From: Bradyrhizobium ottawaense
Lineage (GTDB): Bacteria; Pseudomonadota; Alphaproteobacteria; Rhizobiales; Xanthobacteraceae
Assembly: GCF_002278135.3 (NCBI RefSeq)
Contig: NZ_CP029425.2
Span: forward strand, 4,688,001 to 4,752,000
Length of the DNA stretch: 64,000 bases
Direction of reading: 5' to 3'
The position numbers and the translations under genes were made by a program. Below are positions 7,452 through 15,445 of this stretch, one piece after another. The notes below the pieces were generated by a model. It was not told the origin of the DNA, made no database searches, and saw only the letters and a list, made by a program, of their open reading frames with translations. How positions within the stretch are numbered: the stretch's first letter is position 1; each line of letters starts with the position of its first letter.

Positions 7452-8259
7452 CGTCCCGCACATCGTCCAGCTCGGTGTTGACGACGCGATCGCGGGGCTG
7501 GCGTTGTCGACGGAAGCGCACTGGAACCAGACCGACGAGGACTGGCGCATCTTCCTGCGCGACGGCGTCGTGTTCGGCATTCGCGACGGCATGCGGCTGG
7601 TCGCAACCGCAGCACTGCTGCCCTATTCCGGCAACAACGCCTGGATCAGCATGGTGCTGGTATCAGGCACGCATCGCCGCCGTGGCCTTGCCACCCGTCT
7701 CGTCGATGCCTGCCTGGAGACGGCGCGTCAGAACGGCCTGACCAGCTGGCTCGACGCCACGCCCGACGGCGCTGCCGTCTACGGACCGCTGGGGTTCACG
7801 CCGACCCTGCAATTGCGTCGCCTGAAGCTGTTGAAGCCTGCGCGGGCCGAAGCGCCGCCATCGTCATCCGCGACCATCGAAGCGCTTTGCGTGCGGGACC
7901 TGCGGGCCACCGGTTTCGACCGGACTGCGCTCCTCTCCGCCCTCGCACAACGTTCCGGCTCGCGCATCGTCGGCGCCAACGGCGCCATCGCGCTGGTTCG
8001 CGACGGCCGGACCGCCCGCCATATCGGCCCGTTGTTGGGCAACAATGCCGCGGCAGCTCTGGCTTTGGTTGACGCGATCGTGCGCTCCGAGACCAGCCCG
8101 CTCCTGCTCGACGTCGTCGCGTCGCAAGACGCGTTCCTGGAAGGATTGACCGCCTCCAGCTGGACCATCGAGCGCCCGTTCCAGCGCATGCGGTTCGGTC
8201 CCGCCACCGTCACGGGCGAGGAAATGCCATTCGCCGTCGCCGGCCCTGAATTCGGATAG
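7438..8259 (+). CDS. GNAT family N-acetyltransferase of the importer operon
   Basis: The product has 273 residues. The acetyl-CoA-binding region is MVLVSGTHRRRGLATRLVDA (Q/RxxGxG/A type loop), followed by GLTSWLDATPDGAAVYGPLGF, a pattern seen in GNAT proteins with a second, degenerate C-terminal domain. The length is nearly twice a single GNAT fold, which fits a tandem-GNAT arrangement. It overlaps the epimerase gene by 14 nt and is followed 6 nt later by the aldolase-type gene, so translation is coupled. It would acylate an amine or hydroxyl of the pathway compound, which is inferred. Confidence 0.85.
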   Translation: MAVTDVPHIVQLGVDDAIAGLALSTEAHWNQTDEDWRIFLRDGVVFGIRDGMRLVATAALLPYSGNNAWISMVLVSGTHRRRGLATRLVDACLETARQNGLTSWLDATPDGAAVYGPLGFTPTLQLRRLKLLKPARAEAPPSSSATIEALCVRDLRATGFDRTALLSALAQRSGSRIVGANGAIALVRDGRTARHIGPLLGNNAAAALALVDAIVRSETSPLLLDVVASQDAFLEGLTASSWTIERPFQRMRFGPATVTGEEMPFAVAGPEFG

Positions 8260-8265
8260 GACATC

Positions 8266-9321
8266 ATGCATCACAGCCAGATCAACAGCGACATCCGCAA
8301 CCTGATCACTGAAGGCACCGTGATACCGGCGCATCCGCTCGCACTCACTGCTGCGCGCCAGCTCGACAAGACGCACCAGCGTGCGCTGACGCGCTATTAC
8401 ATCGACGCCGGCTCAGGCGGCCTAGCGGTCGGCGTGCACACCACGCAGTTCGCGATCCGAGACGTCGGTCTCTACCGTCCGGTGCTCGAGCTCGCCGCCG
8501 AGACCGCGGCGAGCTGGACCAAGCGACCGCTGGCGATGGTCGCAGGCCTCGCGGGTCCGACAAGACAGGCGGTTACCGAAGCCCGCACCGCGCGCGACAT
8601 CGGCTATCATGCCGGCCTCCTCAGCCTCGCCGCGATGAAGAGCGCCTCCGAGGACGAGATCATCGCGCACTGCACGACGGTCGCCGCCGAGATCCCGCTG
8701 GTCGGCTTCTATCTTCAGCCGGCCGTCGGCGGCGTCATCCTCTCCGCCCGGTTCTGGCAGCGCTTCGCCTCGATCGACAACGTCATCGCGATCAAGATCG
8801 CGCCGTTCAACCGCTATCGCACCCTCGACGTCCTGCGCGGCGTCGCGGCCGCGGGCGCGCTCGACCGCGTCGCGCTCTACACCGGTAATGACGACCACAT
8901 CCTGCTCGACCTGATGCTTCCGTTCGATCTGCGCGACAACGGCGTCACCACGCGCACCTACTTCAAGGGCGGTCTGCTCGGCCATTGGTCGGTGTGGACG
9001 GCGAGCGCGATCAAGCAGTTCGAACGCTGCAAGGCGGCGCGGCACAAGGATAGCGTGCCGGCCGACCTGCTGGCGCTCGATGCCCGCGTCACCGACTGCA
9101 ACAGCGCCTTCTTCGACGTCGCCAACAATTTCCACGGCTGCATCGCCGGCTGCCATGAAGTGCTGCGGCGCCAGGGCCTGATGCAAGGCCTGTGGTGCCT
9201 CGATCCGGACGAGGGCCTCAGCCCGGGTCAGAAAGAGGAGATCGACCGCGTCTATCGCGCGCACGCCGACCTCAGCGACGATGCCTTCGTCGCCGCGAAT
9301 CGGGACAAGTGGCTGGCATGA
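8266..9321 (+). CDS. Dihydrodipicolinate synthase/N-acetylneuraminate lyase family protein
   Basis: The product has 351 residues, longer than the usual 290-310. It is a class I aldolase-type TIM barrel. The pyruvate-binding pair sits in GVHTTQF (Thr59-Thr60), the barrel Tyr in VGFYLQP (Tyr149) and the Schiff-base Lys in IAIKIAPFNRY (Lys177), so it looks catalytically competent. Known relatives condense or cleave pyruvate-derived carbon chains. It overlaps the ATPase gene by an ATGA. Its place in a transport operon suggests catabolism of the imported compound; true lysine biosynthesis DapA is unlikely given the divergence. Confidence 0.85.
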   Translation: MHHSQINSDIRNLITEGTVIPAHPLALTAARQLDKTHQRALTRYYIDAGSGGLAVGVHTTQFAIRDVGLYRPVLELAAETAASWTKRPLAMVAGLAGPTRQAVTEARTARDIGYHAGLLSLAAMKSASEDEIIAHCTTVAAEIPLVGFYLQPAVGGVILSARFWQRFASIDNVIAIKIAPFNRYRTLDVLRGVAAAGALDRVALYTGNDDHILLDLMLPFDLRDNGVTTRTYFKGGLLGHWSVWTASAIKQFERCKAARHKDSVPADLLALDARVTDCNSAFFDVANNFHGCIAGCHEVLRRQGLMQGLWCLDPDEGLSPGQKEEIDRVYRAHADLSDDAFVAANRDKWLA

Positions 9322-10091
9322 GCCCAGCCCCCTTCATCAGCCTGCAGGGCGTCCGCAAGGTCTATCGCAGCGGCGGCGCCGAGTTTCTGGCCGTGTCGGA
9401 CGTCACCATGGACGTGCAGGAAGGCGAGCTGGTCTCGCTGGTCGGCCCGTCGGGCTGCGGCAAGACCACGGTGATGAAGATCCTGGCTGGCCTGCACGGC
9501 GCCGACGGCGGCACGGTGAAGATCGGGAACGCCAAGAGCCCGTTCGATCCGAGCCGCGACATCGGCATGGTGTTCCAGCAGGCCTTGCTGCTGAAATGGC
9601 GGACGATCCTGGACAACGTGCTGTTGCCGGCCGAGATCGTCGGCCTGCCGATGAAGGCTGCGCGCGAGCGGGCGCGCGGCCTGCTCAACCTGGTCGGGCT
9701 CACCGGCTTCGAGCAGAAATATCCGCAGCAGCTGTCCGGGGGCATGCAGCAGCGCACCGCGATCGCGCGCGCCTTCATTCACGACCCAAAGCTGATCCTG
9801 ATGGACGAGCCGTTCGGCGCGCTGGACGCGCTGACGCGCGAGCAGATGAATCTGGAGATGCTGCGGATCTGGCGGGAGAGCGGCAAGACCATCGTCTTCG
9901 TCACGCATTCGATCCAGGAGGCGGTGTTCCTGTCGTCGCATTGCGCGGTGCTGACGGCGGGACCGGCGAAGATGGCCGACTATTTCCCGATCGACCTGCC
10001 CTTCCCGCGCGACCTTCCGCTCAAGACGACCGATGCGTTCGGCGCCTATGCAAGGCGCATCTATGCGAAGCTGGGTCTGGGCGCGGTGTGA
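9318..10091 (+). CDS. ABC transporter ATP-binding protein (SsuB/TauB type)
   Basis: The product has 257 residues. Walker A is GPSGCGKTT near 39-47, the Q-loop is MVFQQALLLKW, the signature is LSGGMQQRTAIARAF, Walker B is LILMDEPFGALDALTR, and the switch His is in VTHSIQEA. It energises the permease at 5617. Its ATG overlaps the stop of the aldolase gene in an ATGA, so the ATPase is separated from its permease by three enzyme genes. This is unusual for an importer and shows that enzymes and transport are co-produced. Confidence 0.93.
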   Translation: MSPAPFISLQGVRKVYRSGGAEFLAVSDVTMDVQEGELVSLVGPSGCGKTTVMKILAGLHGADGGTVKIGNAKSPFDPSRDIGMVFQQALLLKWRTILDNVLLPAEIVGLPMKAARERARGLLNLVGLTGFEQKYPQQLSGGMQQRTAIARAFIHDPKLILMDEPFGALDALTREQMNLEMLRIWRESGKTIVFVTHSIQEAVFLSSHCAVLTAGPAKMADYFPIDLPFPRDLPLKTTDAFGAYARRIYAKLGLGAV

Positions 10092-10110
10092 GGCGCCACA
10101 CGACAGGTGC

Positions 10111-10202
10111 CGTAGGGTGGGCAAAGCGGAGCGTGCCCACCAATTCTATGAAACGCGGGGCAGTCGTGGGCACGGCGCAAGCGCGCCTTTGCCCACCCTA
10201 CG
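10111..10202. repeat. Dispersed inverted repeat, family B
   Basis: The 92-bp element has perfect 16-bp terminal inverted repeats (CGTAGGGTGGGCAAAG and CTTTGCCCACCCTACG) and an inner pair GCGTGCCCAC/GTGGGCACGGC. It sits just after the ABC operon. It could form a long hairpin in the mRNA and act as a terminator-like barrier between the convergent operons. Only one copy is in the window. Confidence 0.75.
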
Positions 10203-10241
10203 AGAGCCGGGCGCGGCGTTGTCACCGCGCCCTCCTCACAA

Positions 10242-11333
10242 TCAGCTCTTGTTGCGCATCTTGCTGAGCAGATAGTTGTCGTAGAAGTTCTCCGCGATCT
10301 GCGTATAGAACAGCAGCTCCCTCATATACGCGTCGTGGCTGTCCTTGGTCCGCTTGAACAGGTCGCTCTTGGCAGCGAGCTCGTTCAGATGGTCCTGGGT
10401 CGCGTTGTAGCAGGCCTCCAGCACCGGTTGCGGGAACGCCTTCAGCTCCGCGCCGTTGGCGATCAGCCGCTTCAGCGCCGCCGGATTCACGCTGTCGTAT
10501 TTCTCGAGCATCCAGGCGCCGGCCGCCGAGGCGGCCTGGTTGACGATGGCCTGATACTGCTTCGGCAGCGATGCCCATTTCTCATCATTGACGATCATGT
10601 GCAGCATCGCGCCGCCCTCCCACCAGCCGGGGAAGTAGTAGTACTTGGCGACCTTCTGAAAGCCGAGCTTCTCGTCGTCATAGGGGCCGACGAATTCGGC
10701 TGCGTCGATCGAGCCCTTCTCCAGTGCCGAATAGACGTCGCCGCCCGCGAGCTGCTGCGGCACGATGCCGAGCCGTGCCAGCACATGGCCGCCCATGCCG
10801 GCGATGCGGAATTTGAGGCCCTTGAGATCGTCGACGGTCTTGATCTCCTTGCGGAACCAGCCGCCCATCTGGGTGCCCGAATTGCCGCAGAGGATGGCGT
10901 GCGCCTTGAACGGTTTCAGCGCCTCGTTGGTGAGGTCGGCGCCGCCACCGAAGTGCCACCACGATTCCTGATGGCGATGGTTCATGCCGAACGGCGCGCC
11001 GGTGGCATAGGCCAGCGCTGGCTCCTTGCCGATGTAGAAATAGAGCGGCGTCTGCGCCATCTCGACGGACGCGACGCTGACGGCATCGAGCGCCTGGAGA
11101 CCGGGAACGAGCTCGCCTGCCGCGAAGGTCTGGATCTGAAATTTGTTGTCGGTGGCCTCGGCGACGTATTTCGCGAAGGTCTGCGCCGTGCCGTAGATGG
11201 TGTCGAGCGACTTCGGGAAGCTCGACGTCAGGCGCCATTTGATCTCCGGCGCGCTCTGCGCGATCGCAGGTGCGGCAACCAGCGTCGTCGCGCCGGCAAC
11301 CGCGCCGCCCTGGAGGAATGTACGGCGTTTCAT
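10242..11333 (-). CDS. TRAP transporter substrate-binding protein (DctP family), orphan
   Basis: The product has 363 residues with a twin-arginine-like leader (MKRRTFLQGGAVAGATTLVA) ending in AIAQS. The mature part starts IKWRLTSSFPKSLDTIYG and contains the DctP ligand-region GLKFRIAGMGGHVLARLG, including the conserved Arg that usually salt-bridges a carboxylate of the ligand. Such proteins deliver organic acids to DctQ-DctM permeases, but neither membrane subunit is nearby. It is either an orphan working with a distant permease or a sensor partner. Confidence 0.9.
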   Translation of the reverse strand: MKRRTFLQGGAVAGATTLVAAPAIAQSAPEIKWRLTSSFPKSLDTIYGTAQTFAKYVAEATDNKFQIQTFAAGELVPGLQALDAVSVASVEMAQTPLYFYIGKEPALAYATGAPFGMNHRHQESWWHFGGGADLTNEALKPFKAHAILCGNSGTQMGGWFRKEIKTVDDLKGLKFRIAGMGGHVLARLGIVPQQLAGGDVYSALEKGSIDAAEFVGPYDDEKLGFQKVAKYYYFPGWWEGGAMLHMIVNDEKWASLPKQYQAIVNQAASAAGAWMLEKYDSVNPAALKRLIANGAELKAFPQPVLEACYNATQDHLNELAAKSDLFKRTKDSHDAYMRELLFYTQIAENFYDNYLLSKMRNKS

Positions 11334-11422
11334 GATGGGTCTCTCCCTGAACTAAATTTCAAACATATGGGCTTGCGGCGACGATCTTCGCGGACCGTTT
11401 GCCCGTTCCCAAAGCAGAGTTC

Positions 11423-11452
11423 AAGATGCGCGAGGACAAGATGCGCGAGGAC
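11423..11452. repeat. Two tandem copies of a 15-bp unit
   Basis: AAGATGCGCGAGGAC is repeated exactly twice, in the gap upstream of the TRAP binding-protein gene. It has no coding context and looks like a recent slip duplication. Confidence 0.6.
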
Positions 11453-11510
11453 ATGGGTCCCGGATGACGCTGCGCTCCCGCCGGGCAACGAGACTGTAAG
11501 CTGAAAGGCT

Positions 11511-11768
11511 TCAGAGCAGCTTGGCGCTGACGAACAGCGCGCGCACGGCGTTGGTCGCCTGCACCGCCAGCATCGCGTTACCGGCTGCGCCTTCCAGAGC
11601 CTCGACGGCGTCCTCGTGCAGGGAGCGGAATTCCATCCATTCGACCGACTTGAAGTTGGTGAGGAATTGATAGGCCTGACCGACGGTCGCGATCGCCAAC
11701 GTGTCGCCGTTCAGCTTGATCTTGAACGTCGTACGCAGCGGGGTCTCGGAACTTGATGGATCACTCAT
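11511..11768 (-). CDS. Small protein, probably DUF982 family
   Basis: The product has 85 residues. After a polar start comes a beta-type segment (TTFKIKLNGDTLAIATVGQAY), then helices with VEWMEFRSLHEDAVEALEGA and VQATNAVRALFVSAKLL. The order (valve-like strand, W residue, DALEG-like helix, final AAR-like helix) resembles the rhizobial DUF982 proteins, whose function is unknown. Assignment is by eye and tentative. It lies alone between the TRAP protein and the L,D-transpeptidase-like gene, on the same strand. Confidence 0.65.
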   Translation of the reverse strand: MSDPSSSETPLRTTFKIKLNGDTLAIATVGQAYQFLTNFKSVEWMEFRSLHEDAVEALEGAAGNAMLAVQATNAVRALFVSAKLL

Positions 11769-11834
11769 AGGCTGCTTCTGGACGATGACGGCTTAACGAA
11801 GGGGAAACGGCAGCCCCGCCGCAGCAGGCGAATA

Positions 11835-12854
11835 TCAGGAGTCGGTGCTGGCGCGCTGCGAGGCAGTCGCAGATCCGCTCAAGCTCGGCACCACGACCAG
11901 GCGGTTGAACTCGCCATTGTCGTAAGCCTTGAGGAAGCGATCATAGTCCTTGATCGAGACGCAGCCGTTGGAATCGCCGCGCGGCCCGAGCATGTAATTG
12001 TGGGTGAGAAGGCCGACGCGGCCGAGCGCGCTTGTGCCATCGGTGGGCGTCAGGCGCAGCGCGCGGACACCGTGGAACAGCTTTTCGCGCGGCTTCAGGT
12101 CGTAGGTTGCGGGTGGAGTCGCGCCGACCATGCGCTGGTCGACATGATTGGGGTCGTCCATCAGCGCGCCCATGCCGGAATGGGCTTCCAGCGCGACGCC
12201 GCTCGGCAGGTAAAGCGCCTTGGCCTTAATGTCATAGACCGCCGTCCGCGAATCGTAGCCGAGGGCGGCCAGATCCGGCGCCTTGCCGAACAGGCCGTCG
12301 CCGGGCGTCAGCGAGGCCAGCCTGATCTTGTCGGTGAATTTTTCGAAGAAGTTGCGGTTGTCGACCCTTGGGTTGGTCTCGGCATAGGCTTGGCTGGACG
12401 CGATCTGGGCGGAGAAGTCCGCCTGCGTCGGGCGCGAGCGCGGCATCGGGATGGCGTCGGCACGCTGCGACGGCCGCGTCTCGTCAACCACGTGCCGGTC
12501 GTCATCGGTCAGGGTCGAGCGCCAATCGTCGCCCTGGAGCTTCTGGGCGAGCATCGCCTTGGCATCGCGGAGCTTGAGCTGGACCGCACTCAGGGCGGAA
12601 CGCTCCATCGTCCGCAGGCCAAGCTCGCGGGCGGGCGGATTGCCGGACGCCGACGCGAAACGGTCCTCGAAAGACGGGCTATTGGCCGGCGGCAGTGCAG
12701 CGGTGACCAGCGGGGTCGTGTCGCCGATATCGACAACCCAGGCAGCAGCCCCCAGCGCCAGCGCGACGGCGGCCAGAGACAGCAGAACTCTCTCGGCTCG
12801 CCCGACACGGCGGCGCGACAACAGCCTCTCGGCATGTGCTGCGTCGGAAACCAT
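11835..12854 (-). CDS. Membrane-anchored DUF2778/Tlde1-type L,D-transpeptidase-like protein
   Basis: The product has 339 residues. A single N-terminal membrane segment (LLSLAAVALALGAAAWVV, about 24-41) is followed by a low-complexity stretch. The C-terminal domain (about 200-325) contains ALYLPSGVALEAHSGMG, a His in LLTHNYMLG and the catalytic-type motif SNGCVSIKDYDRFL, a YkuD-like Cys-His arrangement. DUF2778 proteins include peptidoglycan-active Tlde1 toxins of type VI secretion, but no secretion genes or immunity gene are adjacent. A housekeeping periplasmic envelope role is therefore equally possible. Confidence 0.85.
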   Translation of the reverse strand: MVSDAAHAERLLSRRRVGRAERVLLSLAAVALALGAAAWVVDIGDTTPLVTAALPPANSPSFEDRFASASGNPPARELGLRTMERSALSAVQLKLRDAKAMLAQKLQGDDWRSTLTDDDRHVVDETRPSQRADAIPMPRSRPTQADFSAQIASSQAYAETNPRVDNRNFFEKFTDKIRLASLTPGDGLFGKAPDLAALGYDSRTAVYDIKAKALYLPSGVALEAHSGMGALMDDPNHVDQRMVGATPPATYDLKPREKLFHGVRALRLTPTDGTSALGRVGLLTHNYMLGPRGDSNGCVSIKDYDRFLKAYDNGEFNRLVVVPSLSGSATASQRASTDS

Positions 12855-12974
12855 CAGATCCCCAAATCGACCCCCGGGGGGCCCAACCCCCGCCCGGAGA
12901 CTCTATACCAGCTACCACATTGGGAGCCAAAAGTTAGGCATAATCGCGGCCGGCAAGGCCCTCCAAGGTATCCA

Positions 12975-13418
12975 ATGACCGATCCTTTCGATCTAGAGCG
13001 CTTCGTAACGGCCCAGAACACGGTTTTTCGCGACGTCCAGGGGGAGCTGGCCCGGGGCCGGAAGCAGACTCACTGGATGTGGTTCGTCTTCCCACAAATC
13101 GCGGGCCTCGGCTTCAGCGCCATGTCGCAGCGCTACGCCATCGGCTCGCGGGCGGAGGCGAAGGCCTATCTCGCGCACCCCGTCCTCGGTCCGCGCCTGG
13201 TCGAATGCACCCGCCTCGTGCTCGCCGTCGACGGGCGAACCATCAACGCCATCCTCGGTGCGCCTGACGATGCCAAATTCCGCTCGTCGATGACGCTGTT
13301 CGGCGCGGTCTCCGATGAGCCGGTTTTCGGCGAGGCACTCGCCCGCTATTTCGCCGGCGAGCGCGACGCCGCAACGCTGGAGATCCTGTCGAAGCTGGAT
13401 CGGCAAGCTCCACGTTGA
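12975..13418 (+). CDS. DUF1810 family protein
   Basis: The product has 147 residues. It begins DPFDLERFVTAQNTVFRDVQ and contains the hallmark KQTHWMWFVFPQIAGLGFS and RYAIGSRAEAKAYLAHPVLG, diagnostic for DUF1810, a small cytoplasmic family of unknown function found widely as single genes. Start ATG 12975 follows AAGG. Its stop codon abuts the convergent crotonase gene with no spare bases. Confidence 0.9.
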   Translation: MTDPFDLERFVTAQNTVFRDVQGELARGRKQTHWMWFVFPQIAGLGFSAMSQRYAIGSRAEAKAYLAHPVLGPRLVECTRLVLAVDGRTINAILGAPDDAKFRSSMTLFGAVSDEPVFGEALARYFAGERDAATLEILSKLDRQAPR

Positions 13419-14195
13419 TCAACGTCCCTGGAAGATGGCGGCACGACGCTCGATGAAGGACTGAATGCCTTCCTTCGCGTCCGCGCTGCCGAGCACGCGG
13501 GCACGGATCTCCGGAATGTAGGCGATCGCCGCCGCCTCGCCGCCTTCGACGTACTTGGCCGCCGCTTCCTTGGTGACCTGGATGCCGAGCGGCGCATTGC
13601 GCGCGATGATGGCGGCAAGCGCCATCGCACGCTCGACCTGCTCGCCTGCGGGCACGACCTCCTGGACGAGACCGATCGCGTGGGCCCGCTCGGCCGAAAA
13701 TTCGTCGCACAGGAACAGATGGTACATCGCGTCGCCCCAGCCGGCGCGCGACAGGAAGCGGAAATGCGCTCCGCCAAGCGGCGCGATGCCGCGCTTGGAT
13801 TCCATCTGGCAGAAGCGCGCATCCGCGGCGGTCACCACGATGTCGCCGGCGAGCATCAGCTCGATGCCGATGGTGAACACGATGCCCTGCACGGCGGTGA
13901 TAACAGGCTTGCGGCAGCGCTTGGCAAGGCCAAACGGATCGACATTGCCTTCCCGGATGTTGCGCTTCTCTGCGGTGGGCCCGAAGAATTTCGGCATGTC
14001 GAGACCTGCGGTGAAGTCCCTGCCCTCGGCGCAGATCAAGCCGACGCGGTAGGCATCGTTATTGTGCAACTCGGTCAGCGCATCGGACAATTGCTCCATC
14101 ATCACCGGCGTGAACGCGTTCTTCTTCGCGGCATTGTCGATGAGGATCTTGAGAACATGGCCGTGCACCTCGGTGCGGATCTGTCCCTCGCTCAT
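13419..14195 (-). CDS. Enoyl-CoA hydratase/isomerase (crotonase) family protein
   Basis: The product has 258 residues. The crotonase fold is shown by the oxyanion-hole segments RDFTAGLDMPKF and the helix following AVQGIVFTIGIELMLAGDIV, then the active-site region CQMESKRGIAPLGGA with an acidic residue in the catalytic position. It probably hydrates or isomerises an acyl-CoA; the exact substrate is unknown. It is co-directional with the tautomerase-like gene 39 nt upstream and lies downstream of the twin palindromes beside the TetR gene at 14820, so it is probably TetR controlled. Confidence 0.88.
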   Translation of the reverse strand: MSEGQIRTEVHGHVLKILIDNAAKKNAFTPVMMEQLSDALTELHNNDAYRVGLICAEGRDFTAGLDMPKFFGPTAEKRNIREGNVDPFGLAKRCRKPVITAVQGIVFTIGIELMLAGDIVVTAADARFCQMESKRGIAPLGGAHFRFLSRAGWGDAMYHLFLCDEFSAERAHAIGLVQEVVPAGEQVERAMALAAIIARNAPLGIQVTKEAAAKYVEGGEAAAIAYIPEIRARVLGSADAKEGIQSFIERRAAIFQGR

Positions 14196-14234
14196 GTGTG
14201 TCTCTCCATGATTGTCGTTCGGTGTCGGCGGGCG

Positions 14235-14717
14235 TCAGGCCGACGGCTGAATCGCCCCGCGGATCGCCTTGATCCGCTCCGGCGTGAACACGCCGGATTC
14301 GAGCAGTTGAAGGATCGAGAGCACGCCACCCCGCGATCCCCAGCTTCCCTCGTCGATGACCTCGAGATTGACCCACCAGGTGGGCGCCGGCGTCTGCATG
14401 CCGCAGGCCTCCGCGAGCCGCGCGAGCACGTTGCGGATCACCTCGGCGCGCACCTCCGCCGGCCAGGCCGCGTTCATCACCGCAATCCTGACGGTGATGA
14501 TGTCGCGCGGGCTGTGCTGATCGGACAGGAGCTGGCCGCCGATCGCCATGCAATCAGCCGCCAAGTCGTGGAAATGGACCTGAAAGCCCATTCGCGCGGC
14601 CGCCACGTGCTGGCCGATCTCAGGCTCGAGCACGGCATCGGTCAGGCTTTCCGCGAGGCGGCGGCGCTGGGTCAGGCTGAGCCGGCCCGCAGGCGCGGTC
14701 ACGGTAATGATGGTCAA
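14235..14717 (-). CDS. Tautomerase-fold protein lacking the catalytic Pro1
   Basis: The product has 160 residues. It starts MTIITVTAPAGRLSLTQRRR, like 4-oxalocrotonate-tautomerase-type proteins, but the residue after Met is Thr where these enzymes have the catalytic proline. The length suggests two fused beta-alpha-beta units. The second half has DIITVRIAVMNAAWP and WWVNLEVIDEGSWG. It probably forms one transcription unit with the crotonase. Classical tautomerase chemistry is doubtful without Pro1. Confidence 0.65.
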   Translation of the reverse strand: MTIITVTAPAGRLSLTQRRRLAESLTDAVLEPEIGQHVAAARMGFQVHFHDLAADCMAIGGQLLSDQHSPRDIITVRIAVMNAAWPAEVRAEVIRNVLARLAEACGMQTPAPTWWVNLEVIDEGSWGSRGGVLSILQLLESGVFTPERIKAIRGAIQPSA

Positions 14718-14737
14718 AAGGCGCCCTCCAAAAGAAT

Positions 14738-14753
14738 TATGACGATCGTCATA
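14738..14753. promoter_or_regulatory. Candidate TetR operator A (perfect palindrome)
   Basis: TATGACGATCGTCATA is a perfect 16-bp palindrome between the divergent tautomerase and TetR genes, 21 nt upstream of the tautomerase start. It pairs with a related site at 14771. Confidence 0.7.
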
Positions 14754-14770
14754 TCTCAGTCCCGCTTGCT

Positions 14771-14786
14771 TATGTCAAGCGTCATA
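14771..14786. promoter_or_regulatory. Candidate TetR operator B
   Basis: TATGTCAAGCGTCATA matches operator A at 13 of 16 positions, starts 33 bp after it (about three helical turns) and lies 34 nt before the TetR start. Confidence 0.6.
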
Positions 14787-14819
14787 GTCTAGATCAGAAC
14801 GCCGACCACGGGATTTCCC

Positions 14820-15431
14820 ATGACCTCCACTACCCGCGACAAGATGATCGCCGGCGCCGCCGATTTGATGAGCCGCCGCGGCGTCAACGCCACCAGCATG
14901 CGCGACGTCGTCCGCCATACGGCGACGCCGCGCGGCTCAATCAGTCACCACTTTCCGGACGGTAAGCGGCAGTTGATCGCCGAGGCCGTGACCTTCGCCG
15001 GCAGGGAGGTCGCTACTCCTCTGGAGAAAGCCATGCGCGATCGCGGCGTGATCGACGGCCTGCGGGCCTTCGTCGCGTCCTGGCGCCGCCGGCTCGAGGC
15101 GACCGGCTTCAAGGCCGGATGTCCGGTGCTCGCGGTCGCCGTCGATGGCTATGTCGGGGAGGCCTCCGACAAGGACGATGAGGCGGCGCAGCAGCATCTG
15201 CTCGACCTCGCCGACGGGGTGTTCGCCGAGTGGCGGCAAATCATGCGCGCAGCCTTGCTGCGCGAAGGGCTGGCCCCAGAGCGCGCCGAGCGGCTAGCGA
15301 CACTCGTCGTCGCCGCGATCGAAGGCACGGTCGCCATGTGCCGCGCCAACCGCAGTGCCGATGCGCTCGATCAGGTTCAAGAGGAACTGGAGACGGTGCT
15401 GGACGCCGCCCTCGCCCGCACCAACGGATAG
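14820..15431 (+). CDS. TetR family regulator (LmrA/YxaF-like)
   Basis: The product has 203 residues. The N-terminal HTH is AADLMSRRGVNATSMRDVVR followed by TPRGSISHHFPDGKRQLIAEAV, the form found in the LmrA/YxaF subgroup, and a C-terminal domain (about 80-195) includes the FKAGCPVLAVAVDGY segment typical of that subgroup. It is divergent from the tautomerase/crotonase operon with two related palindromes between. It is followed 14 nt later by the hydratase-like gene on the same strand, so it likely controls both. Confidence 0.9.
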   Translation: MTSTTRDKMIAGAADLMSRRGVNATSMRDVVRHTATPRGSISHHFPDGKRQLIAEAVTFAGREVATPLEKAMRDRGVIDGLRAFVASWRRRLEATGFKAGCPVLAVAVDGYVGEASDKDDEAAQQHLLDLADGVFAEWRQIMRAALLREGLAPERAERLATLVVAAIEGTVAMCRANRSADALDQVQEELETVLDAALARTNG

Positions 15432-15445
15432 ATTGGAGACGCACC

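Noticed and set aside
12000..13418. Plus-strand frame of 472 codons extending upstream of DUF1810
   Set aside because: The first 325 codons are antisense to the DUF2778 gene; only the DUF1810 part from 12975 is protein-like.
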